This document shows, piece by piece, positions 11,225 to 21,922 of a stretch of DNA of 64,000 nt (positions are counted from its first letter, which is position 1; each line of letters starts with the position of its first letter). The notes beneath the pieces are model-generated. The model saw nothing but the letters and a program-made list of their open reading frames with translations. It did no database searches and had not been told where the DNA came from. Both the position numbers and the translations under genes were made by a program. Source of the stretch: Silene conica (Eukaryota; Streptophyta; Magnoliopsida; Caryophyllales; Caryophyllaceae); assembly GCA_029255685.2 (NCBI GenBank), contig CM055315.2, positions 48,775,705 through 48,839,704 of the forward strand, given 5' to 3'.

Positions 11225-12217
11225 TGTTGGGGCTGGTGTCCTTGACAATTAAGTGCAATGACTTATTAAATCTCTTTAAGGATCACAAGGGCATACTTCA
11301 GTATTATTATCAGTTGATCCACGTTTATCAATAACGGTTGGCTTGCTAGATAAGTTTGACGTTATTGTCATACGGATGGCGGTGATCAACTGGTCCTTAT
11401 ACGTCACACCTATAGGACACGTTTGAGAGATGTGAAGGTATTAAAATACAGTCACATTTATGCCGAATACGACTAAACAGTTAGTCAGAGGTATTGACTA
11501 TTAAATTAGTCAATAAGATGTTGAGATTATTATTTAATACGGATTAAATAATTTTAGCTAACACGGATTACATGATTAATTCGTAAAATTAAATATAAAT
11601 GGTTATATTTAATTAAATATTGTATTCGCGTATTAATATAAACAGTTATATTAATTTGGGTAATCATACAATATCGTAATTTTATCAGACCATTATTAAT
11701 ACATCGACTGCATTAATATCTGATAACATGTATGCGATTTATAATTAAAATACCCGCGAATAATATTTAGCAAAACGGGTCGAATCACGCAAGGGAATAA
11801 CGTAAGAGTGGATAAAGCCCACTCTCACCATAAACCCGTTCGATCGACCCAAGGGTTACAAATAGGAGAGTTATTCTCCTTTTGTAAAAGACACTAGTTG
11901 ATTACAATTCTGATAATTAGGGTTTTGAGTACACGATTTTCCCAAAACTCAGATCTCACATCAAAACCTCACAAAACTCTCCCCATATTGCAAGGCAATT
12001 GGAGAGCCTTTCTAGCACACGCGGCATCGTCTTAAACAAAGTCTTGGGTGCAAGTTATAGGAGGGAATTTACTTTAATTCCTGTTCTTAGGCCTTTTGCG
12101 CAAGGACTCAAGGTTGTATTCTTTTCATGTTTTTATTTATCTTATGACCATATTCACAACTGTAAATTTCATTATAATCCTTCAAGTTTAGGGCGAATAC
12201 ATGCTATATTCCCCACA
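11225..12217 (+). repeat. 3' LTR of copia-1 (993 bp)
   Basis: Starts TGTTGGGGCTGG after a GTGGGAGAT purine tract and ends CCCCACA. Aligns end to end with both copia-2 LTRs but more diverged. Confidence 0.92.
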
Positions 12218-12219
12218 AA

Positions 12220-13532
12220 GGTCGCACCGAGGGCTTCGACGTTGGACCTGATGATGGTCTTCGATTCCATGGTCGTTGGTGTGTACCTAGTTGTGAGATC
12301 TTAAAGGGTAAGATTCTCAAGGAGGCTCATAGTTCTCCCTATTCGGTTCACCCTGGTAGCGACAATATGTACAAGGATCTAAAACTACATTTTTGGTGGC
12401 CGAATATGAGGAAGGATATCGCCGAGTTTGTGAGTCGCTGTCTTGTTTGCCAGAAGGTTAAGTTTGAGCATCAGAGACCTGGTGGTTTGTTGCAACCTTT
12501 AGAGATTCCTACATGGAAATGGGATTCTATATCGATGGACTTTGTCATGGGTTTGCCGAAATCACCAAGAGGAATGAATGCAATTTGGGTCGTGGTTGAT
12601 CGTTTGACAAAGGTCGCGCATTTCATTCCGATGAAGGAGACTTGAAGTCTCGATGAGCTGACTAATGCTTATCAGCGTGAGATTATTCGTCTTCATGGGG
12701 TTCCTAAGGATATCATCTCCGATCGTGATCCGAGGTTCTGTTCTCAGTTTTGGACGAAGTTGCAGTTAGCTTTGGGCAGTGAGCTTAAGATGAGTACAGC
12801 TTTCCATGCTGCAACTGATGGTCAGACTGAGCGTACCATTCAGACGCTCGAGGACATGTTGCGAGCTTGTGTTTTAGAGTTTCAGGTTAGTTGGGAAAAG
12901 AGTTTACCTTTGGTGGAGTTCTCTTATAACAAAAGTTACCAAGCTAGTATTCAGATGGCTCCGTTTGAGGCACTTTATGGAAGAAAGTGTCGTAGTCCTT
13001 TGTGTTGGGATGATGCTACTGAGGCAGTCGTTCTTGGACCTGAGTTGGTTCAGGAGTCGATTGAGCAGGTGAGGTTGATTGGTGAGAAGCTTAAGACCAA
13101 TCGAGTTTGAAGTTGTTGATAAAGTCTTCCTTAAGGTTTCGCCAATGAAAGGTGTCAAGAGATTTTGGGATAAAAGGAAAGCTTAGTCCTAAGTACATTG
13201 GCCCTTATGAGGTGCTCGAGAGAGTTGGTGAGGTAGCCTATAGGTTGGCTTTACCTCCGAATTTGTCGAAGGTTCACGATGTTTTCCATGTGTCGCAGTT
13301 GCGTCGTTATCGCAGTGATCCTTCTCATATCTTACAAGCTGATGTGATTGAAGTTGAGACTAACCTGACTTACAAGGAACGACATGTTCGTATTTTGGAA
13401 CATCAAGAGAAGAGGTTAAGGAATAAGGTTGTACCTTTGGTTCGAGTTTTGTGGAGGAGTTAAAAGTTCGAGCAGGAGACTTGGGAAATCGAGGCATCGT
13501 TGAGAGAGAAGCATCCGCATCTTTTCGAGTAA
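12220..13532 (+). pseudogene. pol: gypsy-A integrase and chromodomain, broken
   Basis: The frame is open from the copia-1 boundary at 12220: linker ([10 protein letters not shown]), zinc-binding HHCC region (YSVHPGSDN to CLVCQKVK), DDE core ([27 protein letters not shown]) and C-terminal GPYEVLERVGEVAYRLALPP, HVSQLRRY and a chromodomain-like tail (LVRVLWRS to EKHPHLFE). Lesions: TGA in place of the Trp after MKET (12643-12645), loss of the segment after GEKLKT near 13100, an extra T near 13164 that shifts frame, and TAA at 13460-13462 inside the chromodomain. TAA 13530-13532 is the natural end. Chromodomains of this group are thought to steer integration to heterochromatin. Confidence 0.88.
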
Positions 13533-14414
13533 GGTAGATCTCTTATCCAGTTTCGAGGACGAAACTTCTTTTTAGGGGGTTGGATTGTAACACCCCTAAT
13601 TTCCATAATATATTTATTTAATTCCTTTTTCCCATATTTCATATTTTATTTCGGGAAAAATATTCTTTTCTTGTTTTTTTGGCTCGTTGGGCTCGAAATT
13701 CGGTGAAGGCCCAATTGACTCTCAAGTCTCACGTGAGAATAGAGTGTTGGGTGGAGTTTTGGGCCTAAATTGGGATTAAACCCATGAGCTTCTCCATATA
13801 TATATAAGAGGGGAAACCAAACCCTTGTTTTCTTTTCCATATCTTCTCAAAACCCTAAACCTAATTCTCTCCTTCTTTTTCTCTCCTCTTGTGCCGCGTG
13901 TCACGCACTTTCGCCTAGGGTTTCGTGCCGCCACTTCATCGTCCTTTTTCCTTCGTGCTTTCCAAGCCTAGATCGATCCTACTCTTTGGATCTATCTTTC
14001 CTCGTCGTAAGTCTCATGTTTTAAGCGTTTTATTTTTAATAGTTTTATATAATTAGTATATTTATTAGATTCGTTCTCTCTTTTGGCACGTGTGATAATT
14101 ATTAAAGGCGTGGAGATTTCACCTGGAGAAGACGTCTACGTTGTTGACGACGAGCTCTAGATTTAATTGCCAAAAAGGTAACTAGGTGTTTCTCTTTTAA
14201 TTGTGTTTATGCCAATTGATGTAACTAATATGATTTAATGATTGTTTGTACGATTAGTACATGTTTGATTATTTATTGTCATGAATTAATTGTGCCTCAT
14301 ATATTTATGTATGTTTTATTATCGTAATTGTGAATTATAATGTATCGATAAGTCGTTATGGGTGTCGCGAGGAAAACCCTAGATGGCGACACAGCTAACG
14401 GCCAAGAGCGTTGC

Positions 14415-14815
14415 TCAAGATTATAGTTGAAGTATGTGTAACCTTGAAAATATGATTCAAGGTTATAGCTAAAACTAATACAACCTTCAGTACGACTCAA
14501 AGTTATAGCTGAAGTTAATATAACTTTGAGTTGCGAGTCAAAGTTATACTTGAAATTTATATAACTTTGAGTTGCAAGTTAAAGTTATAGCTGAAGTTAA
14601 TATAACTTTGGGTTGCGAGCTAAAGTTACAGCTGAGACTAATATAAACCTGAGGTATGACTCAAGGTTATGGTTGGTGCTAGTATAACTTTACGTTCATG
14701 TCATGGTTTGGGTAAGGTTACAATAACCTCAAGCCATATGGGGAAGTTATAGTCGAGGTTGGTATAACCTCGCATCCATTACTTATGTTATAGTTAAAGT
14801 TACTATAACCTTGGT
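14415..14815 (+). repeat. about ten tandem units of roughly 41 bp, most forming hairpins
   Basis: Units follow the plan CAAAGTTATA, 10-11 nt spacer, TATAACTTTG. Pairing persists where bases change: AAAGTT/AACTTT in units near 14498 and 14539, AAGGTT/AACCTT near 14458, GTTATAGT/ACTATAAC near 14786, CGAGGTT/AACCTCG near 14753. The last units drift in spacing. Confidence 0.75.
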
Positions 14816-15185
14816 TGTTTATACTTGTTTCACATGTTGAGTTGTGTTTAGTGATGGTATAATATTGTGTTTGCATATGTCGTTGGATACTTCTATGCAT
14901 TTGATATTAGGATAGTTTGTTATGATGTTCTACTGGTTTGAGTCGTGATGTTATTCACGCATGTTAGTACAGTCAGTTATACTGTGCATTGTTGTTTGCT
15001 AGTTTGAATAGATGACGGTAGTATCAGTTATATACTTCCGGAATGAACTAACGCCACCTATTGATGTGGGATTTATTTTGGTCCATGTTCGGGGGTGGCC
15101 AGATTCGTCAGTTATACGTTCTGGGTCCCGAGTGTTGTTCGGTGTACAATTATTGCATCGAGAGGTCTGGCCAGGTCTTAGGCAC

Positions 15186-15333
15186 ATAGGCAGTGGTGAT
15201 ACGCTATACATAGTACCGTGGAGGCAGTGGTGATACACTCCACACCGATGGAGGCAGTGGTGATACGCTCCGTCAGTCAGAGGCAGTGGTGATACGCTCT
15301 GACAAGTTAGAGGCAGTGGTGATACGCTCTAAC
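15186..15333 (+). repeat. five hairpins with loop GCAGTGGTGATACG and covarying stems
   Basis: Stem arms: ATAG/CTAT (15186-15207), GTGGAG/CTCCAC (15218-15243), GATGGAG/CTCCGTC (15247-15274), GTCAGAG/CTCTGAC (15276-15303), GTTAGAG/CTCTAAC (15306-15333). The 14-nt loop is identical in all five except one base in unit 2. Outer stem positions differ in each unit but remain paired. Confidence 0.85.
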
Positions 15334-16029
15334 GGGCGTTCGCTCTATTCGCTATGCTTTGATGATAGCTTTGTGCCTTCTGTTGCAATGGATTGTGTGT
15401 CACTATATTCGCTATGCTTCATTGCTAGCATTATGCCTTATGTTACTAGTAGTCGTGAGTTAATTGAATTGTAAGTGTGCATGGTCTAGTGGTCGCACAT
15501 TGGTCTATGGCCATATGGTTCCATTCAGCTAGTGGTGAGAATATCATGGTATGGTAAGTTGCATGCGGGACATGACGTGTTTATATCCTCACATGATCGT
15601 CGAAGCGTTCCTTCAAATGATGGTAAATTTGATTGGACTTTCATGAGTGTAGATGATCTCGCATGTTTACTGGTTTTACACTTCAATTGTTATTGACTAT
15701 TGGTTACATTCACTTGTTCTAAACATGACTGGGAGAACATCTAGTTACTCCCGACTGATTGTCGACCCCTTTCTCAGGTTGTTCAGGCTGTTGCTGTTTG
15801 GTTGATGCTTGCTTGGCAAAAGTGCGAAGCGAGCTTAATAAATTGTTAAGGACCTTTTGTTTAAGTTTTTAAGAACCCTTGAATAATGTATTAGTTTGGT
15901 TTTCGTTTTGAGTATCGATCCAGATTTGGGTAAGGTGTTTCCGCCACCTTAACCCAGTTATCATTGAGTTACACTGTGATATTCATTTATATTATGTTTT
16001 TCCTTTATTTTATAATCTGGGTTGTTACA

Positions 16030-16749
16030 GTTAAGATGTCGCCTCTGAACCTTTATACTTGATGAATTTCATCTGGTTGCCTAGATATGGTACAGTGTCA
16101 GATGTAGTTGTTGATATTGTTGAGTATTGAGTATTGTTCATCCAAGGCATTGGATGACTCTTTGATTGGTTTCATAAATGGTTTGGACGGAAAGACCCCC
16201 CGGCCGGGCAACCGGAAGGGAAACCGGCTCTTCTTCCAAATGGTTTCCGAAGTTGATTGAGAGCATTTGCATAATATTTGCATGATGACAAGAGTTTGAG
16301 AAGTTGAGATATATGCTTCACATGATTGTTTATGTTGGAGTATAATACTTGCATATATATGTATGTTCGGTGTTGTATGACATGTGGTGGCTATGAGAGC
16401 TCTAGTCACTCCCCACTGACTGTGGCGCACATGTTATATGTGTGTAGGTACTTGATGCTGTTTTGCAGGGGGGTTACGTTGAGGCTAACGAGCGATGATC
16501 CTTCATCGTCATGATTTGTACCCTATCGTTAACTAGACCTTAGTTTTATGGTTTCGGTATTTTGTGCCTGTTGGGATATGCTATCTCGGACTGCTTTTGT
16601 ATTGTACTTATATACTTATTTATGTTTTATCCTTTGCATGTTTAAATCGTTAAAGCACCTCGCATGTTTAGTTTGTTAAAAAGTTTTAATTCCGCTGCAT
16701 TTTTAGTACCTTGTATGTTTTATATTTCGCTTTCGCAAGGGGTTTTACA
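16030..16749 (+). repeat. 5' LTR of gypsy-B, 3' portion
   Basis: Ends TTTTACA at 16749. Aligns with 36857-37185 joined to 45426-45832. Contains the structured domain (16138-16266) with CCGG-GCAA-CCGG at 16204-16215. Confidence 0.9.
16138..16266 (+). other. predicted structured RNA domain in the gypsy-B 5' LTR
   Basis: TCATCCAA/TTGGATGA hairpin (16138-16157), GNRA-type hairpin CCGG-GCAA-CCGG (16204-16215), then GGCTCTTC partly complementary to GAGAGC downstream. Same order as in gypsy-1. Confidence 0.55.
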
Positions 16750-16751
16750 GT

Positions 16752-16763
16752 TGGTATCAGAGC
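16752..16763 (+). other. primer-binding site of gypsy-B
   Basis: TGGTATCAGAGC, initiator Met-tRNA type, two bases after the LTR end. Confidence 0.93.
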
Positions 16764-16914
16764 ATTATCGCTCGCGACGCACTCATGTAATCCCCAAACT
16801 TAACTTGACCAATAACTTGAATAATGAATGAGAGATTTGGGTAGACTTAAGGACAAGTGGTAGACTGTTTGTACTTGCTAATTGTTAAGGTAACACTGTT
16901 TTCTCATTTGAAGG

Positions 16915-18105
16915 ATGGTTAGACCCTCAGCTACTGAGAATACGATAATGCAAGCACTTTATCAGTTGCTTGAGAACCAGAGGCGTCAGGCTGAGACTGC
17001 TCCTCCACCTCCTCCGCCAGGCAATGAGGCCAACCGGCCTGGTAGCTTCTCTTGGATGGCATCACAGATGTCCAGGAGCCACGTGAAGACTTATGGCGGC
17101 GAGGTTGATCCGGTAGCTCTTACTGAGTGGTTCCGTGAGATGGAAAAGAGCTTCACCATGTGCTCGGTTGTCAGAGAGGATAGAGTGCGGCTAGCCACTC
17201 ACTTTTTGAGCTTGGAGGCCGACAGATGGTGGGCATTGACTGGACCGACTTTCATTCTGGACCCGTTGTTTGACTGGGAGGCTTTTAAGGATAAGCTCGA
17301 GACGAGATTTTATCGTAAGGAGCTTAGATCACAGAGGCTTAAGGAGTTCATGGACTTGAAGCAGGGTAAGATGTCCGTTCAGGAGTACACCGACAAATTT
17401 AACCAGCTTGCTCATTTCGCATCGAGATTTGTGAGGGATGAGGCTGAGAGAGTTTACCTCTATTGGGGGAATTTGGGGCCACGCATCGGGAGTATGGTCC
17501 GCCGTGACTTGACTTCTTTCGTTGAGATTTATGATGATGCTATTTGGGCGGAGAGCTCCATTCGAGCTATAGATGCTGAGGCCAGAGCTTCTTCTGCTCC
17601 CAGTTCCCCTCAGGCTCGCTCTCTTGGGAAGAGACCCTTTGACCCGTCATCTGTTTCTCTAGAAGTTCAGCATCGGAAGTTCAAGAAAGATGGTTCCTCC
17701 AAAGCCAGAGATCCTAGACCTGCACCTGACCCTTCCCTGAAGTTTTTCAAGTGTCGCAAAGCCCTGCATCCTGGTGTTAACTACGACGGTGATCCTTACT
17801 TGTGCTACACCTGCAAGAAGCCTGGGCATCGCTTCTTTGAGTGCCCGGAGAGGAAGACTGTTGTTGGGAGGACTGCCACAACTGCTGGTGCTGTTCGAAA
17901 GTCGAAGACCAAGGGTACTGTGTACATGATGAGCAGAGCTACTGCAGAGACTTGCCCTCAGTTGATCACTGGTAGGTCTTCGCCATTGACTTTTCCCTTC
18001 TATCTTCTTCTAAGACCCCAAGTTCTTATCCCTATTCTTCTTGTGTATTCCCGTTCTTGGATTCTCTCCCATTGTACCTTGGAAACTCCTTACATAGCAT
18101 CTTGA
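16915..18105 (+). CDS. gag: gypsy-B gag, 396 codons, intact
   Basis: Capsid/nucleocapsid protein of a gypsy-type element. It has a proline stretch near residue 30, a retrotransposon gag domain (about residues 45-215, with ADRWWALTG and FMDLKQGKMSVQEY), a basic Ser-rich linker, and one good zinc knuckle CYTCKKPGHRFFEC at residues 297-310. A second knuckle just upstream has lost two Cys (FKCRKALHPGVNY). After SRATAETCPQLITG, where related elements continue into protease, the frame runs into about 45 unrelated hydrophobic residues and stops. Gypsy-1 loses pol at about the same place, which points to a shared ancestral loss. An open frame in a copy bearing this much nested material suggests it was functional when inserted. 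Confidence 0.88.
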   Translation: MVRPSATENTIMQALYQLLENQRRQAETAPPPPPPGNEANRPGSFSWMASQMSRSHVKTYGGEVDPVALTEWFREMEKSFTMCSVVREDRVRLATHFLSLEADRWWALTGPTFILDPLFDWEAFKDKLETRFYRKELRSQRLKEFMDLKQGKMSVQEYTDKFNQLAHFASRFVRDEAERVYLYWGNLGPRIGSMVRRDLTSFVEIYDDAIWAESSIRAIDAEARASSAPSSPQARSLGKRPFDPSSVSLEVQHRKFKKDGSSKARDPRPAPDPSLKFFKCRKALHPGVNYDGDPYLCYTCKKPGHRFFECPERKTVVGRTATTAGAVRKSKTKGTVYMMSRATAETCPQLITGRSSPLTFPFYLLLRPQVLIPILLVYSRSWILSHCTLETPYIAS

Positions 18106-18620
18106 TTCGACCCTATTGCAACCTGTAGGATTTCACAACTCTTCCCTTTCTGAAATTGTTGAATTAAAAGTTTGTTTTCGAGAGAATTTTGGTTAAAACA
18201 AATGGATGATCTTTCAACTTTGATAGGTCTCAGTGATAATTTTTCGGAAAACATGGTTTTAAAGAATTACTTGACTTGCAATTTGATTGATCTCAGCGTC
18301 GATTTGTCATTTGAACTTGTTATTGGAGACGTCTAATAACCTGAACAATGCTTGCCGACACCGGATCGATCTAAATTTTGGATTTTAATTGTTTAAATCC
18401 TTGGGACTCGTCTCAGATTTGGAATGTCGGGCTCTTGAATGTACAACGAGAACCCCAACGTCCATTGACGAAGACTTGTGCCTTGGAAAACTGTTTTCGA
18501 AATGTGTGAAAGAAACCTAAGTTTGTGTAACAAGTTCTGTAAAGATTTTGATTTGTAGACGTTGTCCTTGTGACTGCTTTCAAGTTTCGAGGACGAAACT
18601 TTTTGAAAGACGGGGTGATT
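18106..18620 (+). other. noncoding internal end of gypsy-B
   Basis: No coding domain. The part 18330-18485 is shared with gypsy-1. Ends with the purine-rich GAAAGACGGGGTGAT before the LTR. Confidence 0.75.
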
Positions 18621-19168
18621 GTAACATCCCGTATTTTCGTAAGGAATATTTTATTAAAATAAAGTAATTTCCGGAATTTAATAATAATTTAATAATAATC
18701 GTAATTTACATTTTTAAGATTTCAGTTAAGTTCGTCTTAAAAATCATTTAATCTTGGGATGCCTTGTTTATTTAACATCAACCCGTCTCACATTTCCGTT
18801 TCACTTGAATAAAGTAAACTCGACTCAAGCTTTTAAAAGGACAACTTAAAACCCTTAAGAAGGCCTTCCATCGACACAAAACCCTCCAACCTCATTTCAT
18901 TTCACTGTTAAGCACCAAACTCCATTTTCATCTTATTTTCAAGCTTAGAATCATCATCTCAAGGCCTTCCCGAACTCGTATTGAGGTAAAAGTTACATAT
19001 TCAGAATCCTCGCGAGATTTAGGATCTTTTTATCACTTTCATTTTCAATTTCGTGAAACTTCATTTTGGGACTGTTTTGCCCTAATCACGAAATTAGCCT
19101 CCTAATGGGTGTTTTTGTGCTTTTAGGTGGTGCTTGTAGTAACCCGGAGGAAGAGCTTGTGATCATTG
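18621..19168 (+). repeat. 3' LTR of gypsy-B, part 1 of 3
   Basis: Starts TGTAACATCCCGTATTTTCG as in gypsy-1. Interrupted by copia-C at 19169; the five bases before it (CATTG) nearly match those after copia-C (CATTA, 35391-35395). Confidence 0.88.
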
Positions 19169-19180
19169 TGTTGGGAAATG

Positions 19181-20177
19181 TGTTGGGGCTGGTGTCCTTG
19201 ACAATTAAGTACAATGACTTATTAAATCTCTTTAAGGATCACAAGGGCATACTTCTGTATTATTACCAGTTGATCCACGTTTATCAATAACGGTTGGCTT
19301 GCTAGATAAGTTTGACGTTATTGTCATACGGATGGCGGTGGTCAACTGGTCCCTATACGTCACACCTATAGGACACGTTTGAGAGATGTGAAGGTATGAA
19401 AATACAGTCACATTTTGCCGGATATGACTAAACGGTTAGTCAGAGGTATTGACTATTAAATTAGTCAATAAGATGTTGAGATTATTATTTAATACGGATT
19501 AAATAATTTTAGCTAATACGGATTACAAGATTATTTCGTAAATTAAATATAAACGGTTATATTTAATTAAATATTGTATTCGCGTATTAATATAAACAGT
19601 TATATTAATTTGGGTAATTATACAATATCGTATTTTGTCAGACCATTATTAATATATCGACTGTATTAATATCTGATAACATGTTACGATTTATAATTAA
19701 AATACCGCGAACAACTTAAAGCTAAATGGGTCGAATCACGAATTAGAATAAGGTAAGAGTGGAAAGCCCACTCCTACCCTATCTCCAATTCGGCCGAAAC
19801 CTAGAGACTACATAAGGAGAGTTTTTCTCCTTTGTCAGTTACTCTTGGTGCACTGTTAAATTATCTCAAAGAAAATTAGGGTTTTGAGAGCACTCTTCTC
19901 CCAAAACCTCAGATCTCACATCTAAAACCTCAAGGCCTCTCCCTATATTGCAAGGCAATTGGAGAGGATTTCTAGCACACGCGGCCTCGTCTCAAACTAA
20001 GTCTTGGGTGCAAGTTATAGGAGGGAATTTGCATTAATTCCTGTTCTTAGGCCTTTTGCGCGAGGACTAAAGGTTGTACTTCTTTTCTCATGTTTTTAAT
20101 CTTATGACGATATTCACAATTGCATATTTCATTATAATCCTGCAAATATAGGGTGAATACGCGTTTTATTCCCCACA
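19181..20177 (+). repeat. 5' LTR of copia-2 (997 bp)
   Basis: TGTTGGGGCTGG to CCCCACA. AT-rich centre with TATA-like stretches that could hold the promoter, but no start site can be fixed from sequence alone. Confidence 0.95.
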
Positions 20178-20179
20178 AG

Positions 20180-20191
20180 TGGTATCAGAGC
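20180..20191 (+). other. primer-binding site of copia-2
   Basis: TGGTATCAGAGC, initiator Met-tRNA type, just after the 5' LTR. Confidence 0.94.
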
Positions 20192-21922
20192 CTTAGGCCA
20201 TGAAAATTTTACAATTGTGTCTTTCATAAAATCAAAATTTTGAGAAAACCGTGCAATCTGCCTAGGCACTCGATCGAGTCCCTGTTGCACTCGATCGAGT
20301 GCCCTCGTACCAGGCCCCGCGCGTGTGTTTTTGTGAGAAATCGATCTTGTTTTTCGATTATAATTTGCATATTGTTAATTAATCGATATTTTTAGCAATA
20401 TGTGAATCTTTTGTTGTTGTTTATATATGATTTACACGTTTTAAATCCAAGTTATAAACTCGTTTTGATTTAAAAATGCAGCGATTGCGTTTTAAAGAGT
20501 CACTCGATCGAGCCCCTGCTGCACTCGATCGAGTGACACTGGCACTCGATCGAGTGCCTCTGCTGCTCGATCGAGTGCTCATGTTTCGGGCTCCCTTTTC
20601 GAAAATAACTTGTTTTCTTATTTTCACATGGATTAAAATAATATACTGTATACGGAAATAGTATATTATTTAGTGAAACGGTTCACCCTCGTTTGATACA
20701 TATTGTTTTTAAAACAGTTTAAAACAATGGATTATATGTTTATTAAAATTGGTGATTAAAACGGTATAGTCACTTAATTTTAATCTTAAAAGGTGGTTTG
20801 GTATAAATTTATTAATCATAATAACAGTATTATGTCATGTATAAATTTTATTTAGTTGATGCATTTTATTTATCGTCTTGTGAATGCCTTGAATGCTTTC
20901 AATAACGTATTTAATTTTTGCAAACGGTTGTAACTTAGTGTGGCCTTAGAAGATTGTGTCACCGTAATGAAGGGACACGATCTTGCTTGTAATTTTGAGA
21001 TCTTGAATCTCCGTTTTGGGTTTTTGCCATGTAATTACTTTTGTATTTAAATTAGAATGTATCTAGGTTTACTCTTGTAATTTAAATTAGTAATTTTGTG
21101 AAGACCAAAGACAAGACGGAGACCGGATGCTCACTCCCGCTGCAAGGACCAAGATAGAACATCAAGACAAGCTTCTAGGGTCCAACGGTGGATTCCAAGT
21201 TGTTTTATGTTTATTTTGGTAGGATAGGCCACACTAGGACTTTTATTTACGTTTATTGCATTTATCTTTACGCTTTCATCGATAATAGCTTGCATCATAT
21301 TCCGCCTAAAATCCAAACCACCTATATCATGCCTGAAAACTGACTCATGTAGAGGTCACGCGTTAGTTTTCTGTGACAATACAGATGTCACATGTCAATT
21401 TAAAGCCATCACTTTATTTAATTCATTCACGCAAATGCTAGTTTTTAGTTCACTTAAATATGGATAAATAAAAGTTGATGGGGTCTTCCTCGTATAACCA
21501 AAAATTGAGATTAGTCTTTATAAATCAGCCTCCCATGAATCCCTTCTTCGTCGGTAGGCATAATATGACCCCTTCTACGTCGGGTAAGTGGGAACAGATG
21601 ATTTATTTTATCTCAACATCATGGTCACTCGATAATATTCCAGTGACTGAGATGGACTAATAGATAGGATTTACGGAAATCTATCGACCAAGAGTTCCAA
21701 CGATTGGAATTAGCCAAACTGTGGGCTTATCAATATACGGAAATTGAGTCTTGGGATCATTTATATAATTCTTGAGGGAGATCAATTATATAAATGCATG
21801 AGTCTACGAGTTTAAATTCAATTTAATATAGACTTAAAATCACAACAATAAGTTGCTTATATGGTTTTGTTTTATCTTCTTTCAGTGTAGAACACGTTCA
21901 TTAAAACTGCTGTAAAACTAAA
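20192..21922 (+). other. long untranslated leader of copia-2
   Basis: About 1.7 kb without a convincing coding frame. Contains three strong hairpins (20265-20578). The rest is AT-rich. Confidence 0.75.
20265..20578 (+). repeat. three paired-palindrome hairpins (CACTCGATCGAGT core) in the copia-2 leader
   Basis: Hairpin 1: GGCACTCGATCGAGT (20265-20279) with its exact complement at 20289-20303, 9-nt loop. Hairpin 2: GTCACTCGATCGAG (20499-20512) with 20524-20537. Hairpin 3: GCACTCGATCGAG (20542-20554) with 20566-20578. Each arm also contains the self-palindrome CTCGATCGAG. The outer bases differ between hairpins (GGC/GCC versus GTC/GAC) but stay paired. Confidence 0.9.

Larger units (their letters stand above)
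7230..12217 (+). mobile_element. copia-1: decayed Ty1-copia element, 3' part
   Basis: Same family as copia-2 (pol, 3' noncoding region and LTR all align). Its 5' half, with 5' LTR and gag, lies left of the window beyond the gypsy-1 insertion. Its own insertion point is inside gypsy-A integrase; the expected target duplicate after the LTR is AAGGT (12218-12222). Confidence 0.9.
12218..16029 (+). mobile_element. gypsy-A: Ty3-gypsy chromovirus, 3' part
   Basis: Integrase with C-terminal chromodomain, PPT and a complete 3' LTR. The 5' part is outside the window because copia-1 (with gypsy-1) lies within its integrase region. It is inserted in the 5' LTR of gypsy-B; sequence after it resumes GTTAAGATGTCGCC, matching 36857 onward. 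Predicted target duplicate is GTTAA (16030-16034). Confidence 0.88.
13586..16029 (+). repeat. 3' LTR of gypsy-A (2444 bp)
   Basis: Preceded by a purine tract (TTTTTAGGGGGTTGGAT). Starts TGTAACACCCC and ends TTGTTACA, an inverted terminal match. Contains a 41-bp tandem hairpin repeat (14415-14815) and a five-hairpin array (15186-15333); the remainder is unique noncoding sequence. Confidence 0.88.
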
